Shown: positions 1 to 7,417, numbered from the stretch's first letter. The stretch: 10,840 nt of DNA from Bacteroidales bacterium UBA3143 (GCA_002364735.1 DEZB01000067.1:17520-28359), one strand, 5' to 3'. Notes: generated from the letters alone by a model not told the origin. Program-made: numbers and translations.

Positions 1-21
1 CCCCCTTCCCCCTAAAGGGGG
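1..21. repeat. GC-rich palindromic repeat, copy 1
   Basis: A C-rich run leads into the palindrome CCCCTAAAGGGG (9-20) flanked by one more G. The first 20 bases recur identically at 246-265, and the core recurs inverted at 90-101. It may continue left of the window. Similar C-rich palindromes recur between genes in Bacteroidetes genomes as I recall them. No function is visible. Confidence 0.75.
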
Positions 22-81
22 AGATAGTAACTGCTATATTTAATCATCAACATTAATCGCTACCGTTTAAGCTCTGCACGA

Positions 82-110
82 TGCAAAGTCCCCTTTAGGG
101 GATTTAGGGG
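82..110. repeat. GC-rich palindromic repeat, inverted copy
   Basis: TGCAAAGT followed by CCCCTTTAGGGG (90-101) and then a second ATTTAGGGG half (102-110). Bases 82-101 match the reverse complement of 254-273 at 18 of 20 positions. The two are therefore inverted copies about 150 bp apart, enclosing a heptamer array and the 185-208 palindrome. Confidence 0.7.
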
Positions 111-129
111 CAGTGATTGGGAGCAATGT

Positions 130-178
130 GGTGTGGGGTATGTGGTGTGTGGTATGTGGTGTGGGGTATGTGTGGTAA
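130..178 (+). repeat. Heptamer array, GGTGTGG/GGTATGT type
   Basis: Three near-perfect 14-bp units run from 130 to 171. Each splits into two related heptamers, GGTGTGK and GGTATGT, and a decayed seventh heptamer (GTGGTAA) follows at 172-178. The same unit pair reappears once at 10774-10787 at the other end of the window, fused to AATTGAC heptamers. The array is G- and T-rich on this strand and no gene crosses it. Confidence 0.85.
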
Positions 179-184
179 ACAGCA

Positions 185-208
185 GTAGAGAATGCGATTT
201 ATCGCGGC
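185..208. repeat. GCGAT-TT-ATCGC palindrome
   Basis: GCGAT (194-198) and ATCGC (201-205) form a perfect inverted repeat around TT, preceded by GTAGAGA. From memory this resembles the dispersed GAGACGCGATTTATCGCGTCTC element seen in Bacteroidetes and cyanobacterial genomes. Here the outer arms have diverged. A half copy of the same element is visible at about 483-496. Confidence 0.5.
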
Positions 209-245
209 TATATAAAAACAGTAACCTTGCACATGAAATATACGC

Positions 246-273
246 CCCCCTTCCCCCTAAAGGGGTTTTTGCA
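246..273. repeat. GC-rich palindromic repeat, copy 3
   Basis: Bases 246-265 are identical to 1-20. The palindrome CCCCTAAAGGGG (254-265) is followed directly by TTTTT and GCA. Read on the + strand, this is a short GC stem plus a T-run that could act as a weak intrinsic terminator. The stem is only 4 bp of G-C with a TAAA loop, so this role is uncertain. Bases 254-273 pair with the inverted copy at 82-101. Confidence 0.7.
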
Positions 274-353
274 TTGTATAGATTTAAACAGTTGCTAACT
301 GCGAATTAAGATCCAAGTCTCAAGTTCCAAGTATCTAAGACCTATTTCATACA

Positions 354-394
354 AGTAATTAGTAATTAGTAATTCGTAATTCGTAATTAGTAAC
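354..394 (+). repeat. Heptamer array, AGTAATT type
   Basis: AGTAATT occurs three times (354-374), then CGTAATT twice (375-388), then a partial AGTAAC (389-394). The period is exactly 7 bp, with one substitution shared by adjacent units, as expected from slippage duplication. It is noncoding and has no hairpin. Confidence 0.85.
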
Positions 395-437
395 AGCAGT
401 TGCAAACTATTCCCAATTTCATAATCCCTCTCTCGTT

Positions 438-470
438 TCCGCCCCAACTTCAGGGGACTGGGGGGCGGGT
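438..470. repeat. CCGCCCC/GGGGCGG palindrome
   Basis: CCGCCCC (439-445) and GGGGCGG (462-468) are perfect inverted arms around a loop containing an internal CCCC/GGGG pair (442-445 and 453-456). It has the same overall build as the CCCCTAAAGGGG elements but a different core, so it is probably a second family of dispersed intergenic palindrome. No function is visible. Confidence 0.65.
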
Positions 471-482
471 TGCAGTGTTTTA

Positions 483-496
483 CCGAGACGCGATAA
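483..496. repeat. GACGCGAT half element
   Basis: CGAGACGCGATAAA matches one half of the GAGACGCGAT palindrome family proposed for 185-208, but the second arm is missing. It sits between the 438-470 palindrome and the long heptamer array. The call is tentative because it rests on recall of the family. Confidence 0.3.
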
Positions 497-502
497 ACTT
501 TA

Positions 503-579
503 TACTACTTACTACTTACTACTTACTACTTACGTCTTATCACTTACCACTTACTCCTTACTTCTTACTCCTCACTCCT
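503..579 (+). repeat. Heptamer array, TACTACT to TACTCCT type
   Basis: Eleven consecutive 7-bp units fill 503-579. The first four are identical TACTACT. The rest drift through TACGTCT, TATCACT, TACCACT, TACTCCT, TACTTCT, TACTCCT and CACTCCT. One end is homogeneous and the other degenerate, which suggests recent expansion at the left end. On this strand the array is pyrimidine-rich and accidentally open in one frame; that frame is not a gene. Confidence 0.9.
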
Positions 580-628
580 CCTAATAAGTAAAAATATTCA
601 AATACCCCCTTACAATTATAGTTGTCTC

Positions 629-651
629 AACAATTAACTGTTTGAATTGTT
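629..651. promoter_or_regulatory. Inverted repeat upstream of susC-like operon
   Basis: AACAATT (629-635) and AATTGTT (645-651) are perfect 7-bp inverted arms around 9 bases, and GTTG/CAAC (621-624 and 628-631) forms a smaller overlapping dyad. It lies about 100 bp upstream of the best promoter candidate, where an activator could bind. AT-rich dyads are common by chance, so this is only a candidate operator. Confidence 0.25.
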
Positions 652-752
652 ATTGTGACTTTTTAGATGCTTTTGTTTGTTTCATGGCAATTATAAAAAC
701 GAATAATATCAAATTTCACTGCTTTCATGTCATTATGTTATAAAAAATATAT

Positions 753-760
753 TATCTTTG
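753..760 (+). promoter_or_regulatory. Candidate -7 box of the transporter operon
   Basis: TATCTTTG followed by CA fits the Bacteroidetes primary-sigma -7 consensus TAnnTTTG, including the frequent trailing C. No good TTTG -33 element lies at the usual distance; the nearest G-containing candidates are poorly spaced, which would suit an activator-dependent promoter. Initiation would fall near 767 and give a leader of about 390 nt before the susC-like start at 1157. Confidence 0.45.
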
Positions 761-766
761 CATCTC

Positions 767-1156
767 TAAAATTAGTTTTAGTTGATAAAACGAAGAATAT
801 ATAGTTAAAATTGATTCTTGTGTCACAATTTAATTTATATTTGAAGTTCAAGCCAACAGCTAATATATGAAAATTATAGTTTTACGACATAGATGCATGA
901 TTTTAAGATGTATAGAGTAGGAAATCTCTGAAATCACATTCCTACAAAGTTTTAAAGCGAACCAATGAAATTGAAGTATAATACTATTACAATAAGCAAT
1001 GACGTTATTTTAAATAATAGTAGCACAATCAAAAAAGTGTATGTCTGGACTGAGGTCATACGTCATACATATATATAAGAGAGAAATAAAATAAAAAGAA
1101 AAGAAAAAACTAAAGTGAAATTTAATAGTAAGTGTAATTTAAAAGTAGATTTTTTT
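767..1156 (+). other. Long AT-rich leader of the transporter operon
   Basis: No gene is visible. If the 753-760 box is used, this is an untranslated leader of about 390 nt. It can form several local stems: GTAGGAA (917-923) with TTCCTAC (939-945), and TACTATTA (982-989) with TAATAGTA (1015-1022) enclosing AATAA/TTATT (991-995 and 1005-1009). A direct repeat GTCATAC occurs twice (1055-1061, 1062-1068). The last 80 bases are A-rich, as is common before Bacteroidetes starts without a Shine-Dalgarno. I find no strict antisense promoter box in it. Any regulatory role is inferred. Confidence 0.4.
836..843 (+). promoter_or_regulatory. Alternative -7 box, transporter operon
   Basis: TATATTTG fits TAnnTTTG. 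An upstream TTG at 811-813 is about 22 bp away, slightly longer than usual spacing. If this box is the real one, the leader shortens to about 305 nt. It lacks the trailing C of the 753-760 box, so I rank it second. Confidence 0.25.
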
Positions 1157-4100
1157 ATGAAAAGAAAATTAATGCTGTTTATGTCCCTACTTTTGATAAG
1201 TATTGGACTCGCAACTGCCCAGACGCAAGTCAGAGGAGTTGTTGTTGACGAAACCGGAGAACCGGTTATTGGTGCGACTATATTAATTAAAGGAACAGCG
1301 CAAGGAACAATTACCGATTTTGATGGTAATTTTGCGTTGACAGTTCCTGCAAATGCAACACTTGTTTTTTCATACGTAGGTATGACATCACGAGAAGTTG
1401 CTGCCTCCTCAAATATGAGGGTTGTTTTAGCATCCGATACACAGGCGTTGGAGGAGTTAGTTGTTACAGCTATGGGTGTAACAAGAGAAAAGAAAGCTTT
1501 GGGGTATGCTGCAACTTCAATAAAAGGTGATGAGATAGCCCAAGCAAAAACTACAAATCCTATGTCAGCTTTGTCTGGAAAAGTAGCAGGTTTAGATATA
1601 TCGTCTGCTCCTGGTCCTGGATCTACTCAAAATGTTATTATTCGTGGTGCATCTTCTTTTGGTAATAATCAACCACTATATATAGTAGATGGTGTTCCTA
1701 TTACCAACTCTCAAAACCGAGCAGGGGATAACCTAAATGCTCAAGTTGACTTTGGTTCAGGTATTAATGCACTTAACCCTGATGATATTGCTGATATGAC
1801 CATATTAAAAGGTGCGGCTGCTACTGCACTTTATGGTTCGAGAGCTGCAAACGGTGTGATAATGGTTACTACCAAATCTGGAAGCAATACAGATGGAAAA
1901 CTACAAATTAATTATGACGGAGGTCTAACATTAACACGTGTTGGTCGACTCCCAGATGAACAGACACAATTTGGACAAGGCTGGAGTGGAGATCGAGAGT
2001 TAGAAGAAAACGGTAACTGGGGTGCAGCTTATGATGGTAAAGACAGAGTTTGGGGTAGAGTTATTGATAATAGCCAAAAACTGAAACCTTATGTGTATCT
2101 TAATAATAGAGTAAGAGATTTTTATGATACTGGTGTAGATTATAGCAACGCTGTATCTTTCTCTGGTGGAACTATGAAGACCAACTATTTTTTGTCACTT
2201 TCTCAAAACAGTATAGATGGGGTTATACCTACAAGTCAAGATTCATATGACAGATATACCATTGCAACAAGAGGCTCTCATCAAGCTGGGAAATTTAATG
2301 TGAGTACATCTGTAAACTTTAGTACAGAAAAAACAAATGCTGTTCCTTCAGGACAAGGTACTTCTCTACATAGATCATTATATGAAATAGCTAATGATAT
2401 TTCAATTGTTGATCTTAAAGATTATAACAATAAGTTCAATAATTTGGATAATTATTTTACTCCATATGGGGTTAATCCATATTATGTACTTAATGAAAAT
2501 GGTGCTACCCAAAATAAAAATAAGATATTTGGAAAGTTTCAACTTGAATATGATATTATCGAAAATTTAAAAGTAAGCTATCGTTTTGGTGGTGATTATG
2601 AGTCTTCTCGAGCTGAAACACATCAAGCTATCATAGCTTTTACACCAGGAGCACCTAATGATGGTTCGAGTGTCGAAAATCCAGGAAGTTACGAAGAAAT
2701 GAGAAGAGAAAGAATACAGCTTAATCATGATGTAATGGCAACTTATAGTGGTGATTTGTCTGATGATTTCTCTCTTAATGTAATTGCTGGTTTCAATGCC
2801 AACGATAGATCTTACAGCTGGTTATCAGGAAGTATAAATTCAATTGATGTACCTGGCTTCTACAATTTAAGCAATAGTTTGTCTCCATCTGTATCAGAAC
2901 AATTTAGTAACAGTCGACGTTTAGTGGGAGTTTATGCAAGTGCTGATATAGATTTTAGAGACTATATGTATTTGACATTGACTGCTCGTAACGACTGGTC
3001 ATCTACTTTGCCTACCGATAAAAACTCATTTTTCTATCCAGGTGCAACATTCAGCTTCCTTTTGACAGACTATCTTAAAACAATGGATATAAGTACTGGA
3101 GTTGTAGATTTTGCTAAATTGCGTGTAGCTTATGGTCAAACTGGTAATGATGCCGAACCATATTATGTATATGATCGTTATGTTCCTGCTGCTGCAGTTA
3201 ACCCAGGCTATCCAAGTGTTGACGATCTTACTTTTCCTTTAAGTGGAGTAAACTCTTACTCAGTTTCAAATAGATTAGGAAATGCTGATTTAAAGCCTGA
3301 GCTTACGAGTGAGTTTGAAGTAGGAGCTGAAGCTCGTTTTTTCAATAATAGAGTTGGATTTGATGTTTCATACTACAATCGCTTAACTGAAGGACTAATT
3401 GAGGTTTTACCTAAAGACCCTTCAAGTGGATATACTTCTCAGATTAGTAATCTTGGAGATATTCGTAACAGAGGTGTTGAGCTTACAGTTGATGTGACAC
3501 CAATACGTACAAATGATTTTTCATGGAATATATCATGGAATTATACCGCAAACAAAAATAAGGTTGAAAAAATAGATGTAGATGAAATATTTCTTGCTGG
3601 ATTTGGAGGTGCAGGTATATATGCTGTAGAGGGTCTTCCTATTGGTCAGTTTAAAATGAATAGGGTTAAAACGACAACTATTGATGGAGAAGAGTTCACC
3701 ATAGTAGATGGAAAAGGTAATCCTCAACCTACACCTGATACTGAGTTTATTGGTAAAGATATTAACGAGAAATACAGAATGGGTCTCACAAATACTTTTA
3801 CTTGGAAAGGTTTATCACTGTCTGCAACTTTTGATTATCGTAATGGTGGATACATTCACTCTCAAACAAAAGACTACATGCATTGGACTGGAAGTTCTCC
3901 TGAAAGTGTGTTGAATGACAGAGAGCCATTTTTGATGCCCAATACAGTGATAGATAATGGTGATGGCACATTTAGTGAAAACACTGTGCCAGTTGACCCT
4001 ACAGCCTTACATACTTTTTATAGTAATGGTGGTTTTGTTGGCGAAGAATACGCTGTATTGAGTCGTAGTTATATGAAATTGCGTAATGCAAGTTTGGCGT

Positions 4101-4315
4101 ATGTTCTTCCGCAAAGTCTGACCCAAAAATTTAATGTAAACAATATTCGTTTATCATTCAATGCTGGGAATATACTTTTATGGACACCAGCTGAAAATGC
4201 TTATATTGATCCAGAAACCACAACCTTTGGTAATGATGTTGGTGGAAAATTTGGCGAGTTTAATGCCAATCCATCCAATGTATTTTACACGTTTGGTCTC
4301 TCTTTGACATTTTAA
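1157..4315 (+). CDS. SusC/RagA-like TonB-dependent outer-membrane transporter
   Basis: A 22-stranded-barrel importer that takes up substrate delivered by its SusD partner, powered by TonB-ExbBD. The protein is 1052 residues, usual for SusC. I start at ATG 1157, which begins with a basic n-region and a hydrophobic signal peptide cleaved near ATA|Q (residues 19-22). A GTG at 1115 would put 14 odd residues before it. Next comes a carboxypeptidase-regulatory-like beta domain (about 25-95, VRGVVVDETGEPVIGATI), a TonB box around EELVVTAMG (99-107), and a plug domain with GKVAGLDIS, IIRGASSF, PLYIVDGVPI and the LNPDDIADMTILKGAAA region (about 141-242). The rest is barrel, ending in the aromatic FGLSLTF. 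There is no STN domain, in keeping with the absence of a neighbouring ECF sigma/anti-sigma pair. The SusD-like gene follows after 27 nt. The substrate cannot be read from sequence. Confidence 0.96.
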   Translation: MKRKLMLFMSLLLISIGLATAQTQVRGVVVDETGEPVIGATILIKGTAQGTITDFDGNFALTVPANATLVFSYVGMTSREVAASSNMRVVLASDTQALEELVVTAMGVTREKKALGYAATSIKGDEIAQAKTTNPMSALSGKVAGLDISSAPGPGSTQNVIIRGASSFGNNQPLYIVDGVPITNSQNRAGDNLNAQVDFGSGINALNPDDIADMTILKGAAATALYGSRAANGVIMVTTKSGSNTDGKLQINYDGGLTLTRVGRLPDEQTQFGQGWSGDRELEENGNWGAAYDGKDRVWGRVIDNSQKLKPYVYLNNRVRDFYDTGVDYSNAVSFSGGTMKTNYFLSLSQNSIDGVIPTSQDSYDRYTIATRGSHQAGKFNVSTSVNFSTEKTNAVPSGQGTSLHRSLYEIANDISIVDLKDYNNKFNNLDNYFTPYGVNPYYVLNENGATQNKNKIFGKFQLEYDIIENLKVSYRFGGDYESSRAETHQAIIAFTPGAPNDGSSVENPGSYEEMRRERIQLNHDVMATYSGDLSDDFSLNVIAGFNANDRSYSWLSGSINSIDVPGFYNLSNSLSPSVSEQFSNSRRLVGVYASADIDFRDYMYLTLTARNDWSSTLPTDKNSFFYPGATFSFLLTDYLKTMDISTGVVDFAKLRVAYGQTGNDAEPYYVYDRYVPAAAVNPGYPSVDDLTFPLSGVNSYSVSNRLGNADLKPELTSEFEVGAEARFFNNRVGFDVSYYNRLTEGLIEVLPKDPSSGYTSQISNLGDIRNRGVELTVDVTPIRTNDFSWNISWNYTANKNKVEKIDVDEIFLAGFGGAGIYAVEGLPIGQFKMNRVKTTTIDGEEFTIVDGKGNPQPTPDTEFIGKDINEKYRMGLTNTFTWKGLSLSATFDYRNGGYIHSQTKDYMHWTGSSPESVLNDREPFLMPNTVIDNGDGTFSENTVPVDPTALHTFYSNGGFVGEEYAVLSRSYMKLRNASLAYVLPQSLTQKFNVNNIRLSFNAGNILLWTPAENAYIDPETTTFGNDVGGKFGEFNANPSNVFYTFGLSLTF

Positions 4316-4342
4316 ATAAAACAATTTATAACTGATGAAATT

Positions 4343-5881
4343 ATGAAAAGATATATAACAATATTAACTACATTACTTCTAATGTTCACTATAAGCTGTA
4401 GTGATTATTTAGATGTAAATCGTGACCCGAATGTTTTGGCTGAAATTCCAGATGCAAAAGTATTAATGCCTGGAGCTCAAGTGGGTTTAGCTAATAATTT
4501 AATGGGATGGGATTTTGGTTTTGCAGGTGCATTTTGGGTTGAATACTGGACTCAAGCATACACAGCTTCTCAATTCAAATTTTTAAATGAGTATAATGAG
4601 GCAAATTTTTCTAACTCATATCAAGATTTAACTGCTGGTGTTCTTACTGATTTGAAAAAAATTAAAACTCTTACTGAAGATTCAGAAGATAAAGGAACTT
4701 ATTTTGTAGCAGAGGCATTATCCATTTTTACTTGGCAGATCATAACCGATTTGTGGGGAAGTATTCCTTATTCTGAAGCCTTAAAAGGCAATGAAGGTAT
4801 AGATTCGCCTAAGTTTGATGAAGGTAAAGATATCTATGCTGATTTGATGAATAGAATTAATGCACTTTTAGCATTAGACTTATCAAATGCTACCATAGAT
4901 AAGACTACGGACTTTATTTATGAAGGTGATGTTAGTGAATGGGTTAAGTTTGCTAATTCATTAAAATTGAAGTTGATGCTAAGGTTATCTGAGACCTCTG
5001 AATATAACAATGCGGCGACACTTGCTTTTGTTCAAAGTGCTAATTTATTAGATTCAAGTGCGAAAATTTCAGGATCTGTTTGGTCAGATGATGAAAAAAG
5101 TGGAGGACAAGAAGGAAAACGTCATCCTATGAGAGAGTTTCAAGTGGGTGGAGCTAACTATTTATCAACAAATGTTATTGCAAGTAAATCTTTTCTTGAT
5201 TATCTTTTAGAGAATGATGACCCTCGATTAAATTCTTTATTTGTTGCTCCTGCCGGTGGAGTGCACAAAGGTGCTTTTTTTGGTGATTTTGATTCAAAAG
5301 CTGATTCTGACGGTAATGGAACTGCTGATGATAAAGAAAAGTATAGTACTGTTGAGTTTGCTTATAATATGGATATAATGATTATGTCAGATTGGGAAGT
5401 TGATTTTTATATCGCAGAAGTATATGCAAGAGCTTCAAACAATGCTAAAGCTGAAGAATATTATGAGATGGGAGTTAATGCTTCACTTGCACAGCATGGA
5501 ATTGATGATGCTGATATTCTTGATGGTAATGGTTATGCAGAATGGACCAATGGAACTGTTGAGGAAAATATTAAGCAAATTGCAATGCAAAAATGGGTCG
5601 CCAATGCTAAATATCAACATGTTGAATCTTTCTTAGAAAGAAATAGATTAAAGTATCCTTCTGTTAACGATATAGACATAAAAGCTGATCGTACATATGC
5701 TTATCAAAATTTCCCAGTGGGACAGCTTACAATATCTGTGAATGGTAGAGCTAAACTAAATGGAACTCTTCCTCAGTCACCCATGTACCCAACTTCTATT
5801 CTTACTCGCAATGTGAATGCAATTCCACAGAAAGCTGATATTGGAGAAAAAGTATGGTGGAATAAAAAAGCAGGTAAATAA
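4343..5881 (+). CDS. SusD/RagB-like substrate-binding outer-membrane lipoprotein
   Basis: Surface lipoprotein that forms the lid of the SusC barrel and captures ligand. It has 512 residues. The signal peptide ends in lipobox FTISC with the lipidated Cys at 19, followed by Ser-Asp. The family hallmark ITDLWGSIPYSEAL is at 134-147. The N-terminal and C-terminal regions look like the SusD-like_2 branch (SusD/RagB nutrient-binding lipoproteins), although I cannot run a profile search. Residues 321-332 (DSDGNGTADDKE) fit a 12-residue EF-hand-type loop, with acidic or oxygen ligands at positions 1, 3, 5, 7, 9 and 12. That would suggest a structural calcium. The gene is 27 nt behind the susC-like gene and 29 nt ahead of the next lipoprotein, so it is cotranscribed. 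The start ATG fits the signal peptide. Confidence 0.94.
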   Translation: MKRYITILTTLLLMFTISCSDYLDVNRDPNVLAEIPDAKVLMPGAQVGLANNLMGWDFGFAGAFWVEYWTQAYTASQFKFLNEYNEANFSNSYQDLTAGVLTDLKKIKTLTEDSEDKGTYFVAEALSIFTWQIITDLWGSIPYSEALKGNEGIDSPKFDEGKDIYADLMNRINALLALDLSNATIDKTTDFIYEGDVSEWVKFANSLKLKLMLRLSETSEYNNAATLAFVQSANLLDSSAKISGSVWSDDEKSGGQEGKRHPMREFQVGGANYLSTNVIASKSFLDYLLENDDPRLNSLFVAPAGGVHKGAFFGDFDSKADSDGNGTADDKEKYSTVEFAYNMDIMIMSDWEVDFYIAEVYARASNNAKAEEYYEMGVNASLAQHGIDDADILDGNGYAEWTNGTVEENIKQIAMQKWVANAKYQHVESFLERNRLKYPSVNDIDIKADRTYAYQNFPVGQLTISVNGRAKLNGTLPQSPMYPTSILTRNVNAIPQKADIGEKVWWNKKAGK

Positions 5882-5910
5882 TATTTGTAACAAAATTAAA
5901 AACATGAAAT

Positions 5911-6630
5911 ATGAAAATATATAAATACAGTTTGATTATAATTTCCGTGTTATTTCTTTTTGCATGTGAAAAGGAGACGGAAGGAATTTCGAGGATTACT
6001 TATTATGTTGATTTGTCATTAAAAGGAAATTCAACCGAGTTTGTAGATCTGGGAGGGACATACAGTGAACCGGGATGGACAGCAGTTGCAGAGGGGGAAG
6101 ATGTTTCAGACAACGTTGTTGTTAATGGTAATGTTAATACAAGCAAAGCCGGTCTATACACATTAAATTATTTGGTAAATAATGCCGATGGATTCCCTAA
6201 ATCGGCCACTCGTCAAGTTGTGGTTAGCGACCCCACTCCCTCTCCACTGGCGTCAGGCTTTTATAAGGTTTCGAATGCAAGCAATCGTACATCCTTAGGT
6301 AGCGGTCCCGGTGCTACTGGGCATAAAAATTATTCATCTGAACCTACAATACTGATTTATCAAACATCTCCTGGAAAGTTTTATATCTCTGATTTTTTAG
6401 GTGGATATTATGATAAGGGTGCAGGATATGGACCAAATTACGCAATGACTGGTAAATTTACTCTGAATAATGATATGGAGATAATTCATAATGAAAGTTA
6501 TTTAGTAGGATGGGGAGATTCCTTAGGTGATCTTGTAAATGGAAGTTATATGCCTTCTACTAAAACATTATCATATACAGCTCAGTACGCTGGAGTATTT
6601 GATTTTAATGTAATTGCAACAAAACTATAA
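5911..6630 (+). CDS. Ig-like (DUF5011/BT_2262-type) outer-membrane lipoprotein
   Basis: A 239-residue lipoprotein with lipobox FLFAC (Cys19) followed by Glu-Lys-Glu, an acidic start typical of Bacteroidetes surface-exposed lipoproteins. Residues about 35-107 look like the immunoglobulin-like DUF5011 fold: VDLGGTYSEPGWTAVAEG, then NTSKAGLYTLNYLVNNADG and RQVVVSDP. The C-terminal half (about 115-239) is rich in Gly, Tyr and Asn and resembles the second domain found in BT_2262-family proteins. Its place just after SusD is where such accessory lipoproteins sit. In the B. thetaiotaomicron complex they decorate the SusCD transporter. A ligand-binding or assembly role is inferred. An ATG at 5904 opens only a six-codon frame and is not the start. 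Confidence 0.82.
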   Translation: MKIYKYSLIIISVLFLFACEKETEGISRITYYVDLSLKGNSTEFVDLGGTYSEPGWTAVAEGEDVSDNVVVNGNVNTSKAGLYTLNYLVNNADGFPKSATRQVVVSDPTPSPLASGFYKVSNASNRTSLGSGPGATGHKNYSSEPTILIYQTSPGKFYISDFLGGYYDKGAGYGPNYAMTGKFTLNNDMEIIHNESYLVGWGDSLGDLVNGSYMPSTKTLSYTAQYAGVFDFNVIATKL

Positions 6631-6649
6631 TTTAAAATACAAAGCAAAC

Positions 6650-7318
6650 ATGAAAAAAATAGGATTAAACATATTAACAGCTCTCCTTATTTTCAGCTTC
6701 TCTTCTTGTCAAGAAGATCTTGAAATTTGGGATAGTGAAACATTAGAGTATTCAGGAAGATTTATTGTCGACCTCTTGAGTGAAGACATGAATGATGTAT
6801 ATGTAAGAGGGGAAGAAATAATGATTTATAATACTTCAGATAATATTGAAAATGAAGTATGGATAGATGATCATGGAAATATCTTTCCTCTGAAAAGTAA
6901 ATTTATATTTTCCGGTAATAGTAGCTCTTTTAAATCAAATGTTGACGATTTCGCACAGTTAACATATAATAATATTATGTCAACTGAAGACGTACCTTCA
7001 CCAGCTCCTACTGCCGCAGGCCAAACTACAACTGTTGATGAGCAATGGTATGTTAAAGCCGCAATATTAGAAGGGAAGATACTACCTAAAGCAGCCACTA
7101 CAGTTGGAGGCAATGAAGTGGATAGTTTGTACATGAAAGTAAAGCTCTATAGTGGTGTTGCAACTTTTAAAAGTTACGAAATACCTGAATCAATGAGACA
7201 AGATCCAGAAAAGGCTGAATTTAAATGGAAATTTGAATCAGCGACTCATGATGCTACTTTAGATGAGACGTATGTTCTTTCTGGTCATAGATATTCAGGA
7301 ATGCCAGAAGATAGATAA
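6650..7318 (+). CDS. Small accessory outer-membrane lipoprotein, Lipid_bd-like
   Basis: A 222-residue lipoprotein and the last gene of the transporter operon, 19 nt after the Ig-like gene. I start at ATG 6650: the signal peptide then ends in lipobox SFSSC (Cys20) followed by Gln-Glu-Asp. A TTG at 6614 would overlap the previous gene and add 12 residues ahead of the signal. The mature part has alternating beta-type segments (about 35-105), a Pro/Ala/Thr-rich linker (117-128), and a C-terminal region ending in YVLSGHRYSGMPEDR. That ending resembles the GYRYTGFPED close of the Lipid_bd (putative lipid-binding hydrolase) family, BT2261-like, as I remember it. No catalytic residues are recognisable. 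The family call is fairly likely; the biochemical role is unknown. Confidence 0.72.
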   Translation: MKKIGLNILTALLIFSFSSCQEDLEIWDSETLEYSGRFIVDLLSEDMNDVYVRGEEIMIYNTSDNIENEVWIDDHGNIFPLKSKFIFSGNSSSFKSNVDDFAQLTYNNIMSTEDVPSPAPTAAGQTTTVDEQWYVKAAILEGKILPKAATTVGGNEVDSLYMKVKLYSGVATFKSYEIPESMRQDPEKAEFKWKFESATHDATLDETYVLSGHRYSGMPEDR

Positions 7319-7345
7319 GTAATTAAATAGATTTAATTTAGATTT

Positions 7346-7380
7346 AAAACGAGATAGTCATGAGGCTGTCTCGTTTTTTT
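7346..7380 (+). terminator. Intrinsic terminator of the transporter operon
   Basis: The arm AAAACGAGATAGTC (7346-7359) pairs with 7364-7377 through an ATGA tetraloop, with G-U wobbles near the loop. It runs straight into a T-run (7374-7380). This is a textbook rho-independent terminator 28 bp after the last stop codon. It separates the four-gene operon from the genes that follow. Confidence 0.9.
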
Positions 7381-7417
7381 GTAACTTTATTAAAATAATA
7401 CACTATAAAAATTTGAT

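Larger units (their letters stand above)
1..600. other. Gene-free repeat island
   Basis: I see no credible gene here on either strand. The one longer open frame (about 400-591) runs through a palindrome and a heptamer array and has no protein-like character. The stretch is a mosaic of short repeats: three copies of a CCCCTAAAGGGG palindrome, a GCGAT/ATCGC palindrome, a CCGCCCC/GGGGCGG palindrome, and three tandem arrays with a 7-bp period. The separate elements are listed below. Base composition swings from GC-rich palindromes to AT-rich arrays, unlike the evenly AT-rich DNA downstream. Confidence 0.8.

Noticed and set aside
503..579. Possible CRISPR array
   Set aside because: The units are contiguous heptamers with no spacers and no cas genes are present; the same holds for all arrays in the window.
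400..591. 63-residue open frame in the repeat island
   Set aside because: It runs through the CCGCCCC palindrome and the TACTACT array; the repetitive Tyr/Leu/Thr translation is a by-product of heptamers read in three frames.
1115..1156. GTG start 14 codons upstream for the SusC-like gene
   Set aside because: The added residues would precede the signal peptide and have no family support; ATG 1157 begins a normal signal peptide.
767..1156. Antisense RNA promoter opposite the susC-like leader
   Set aside because: I looked for the complement of TAnnTTTG on the minus strand and found no strict match.
3533..3727. Minus-strand open frames inside the SusC-like gene and inside cysS (for example 8160-8372, 9393-9656)
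   Set aside because: They lie wholly within strongly supported genes, lack domain-like sequence, and are frame shadows.
6614..6649. TTG start for the last lipoprotein of the operon
   Set aside because: It overlaps the upstream gene and displaces the signal peptide from the N-terminus.
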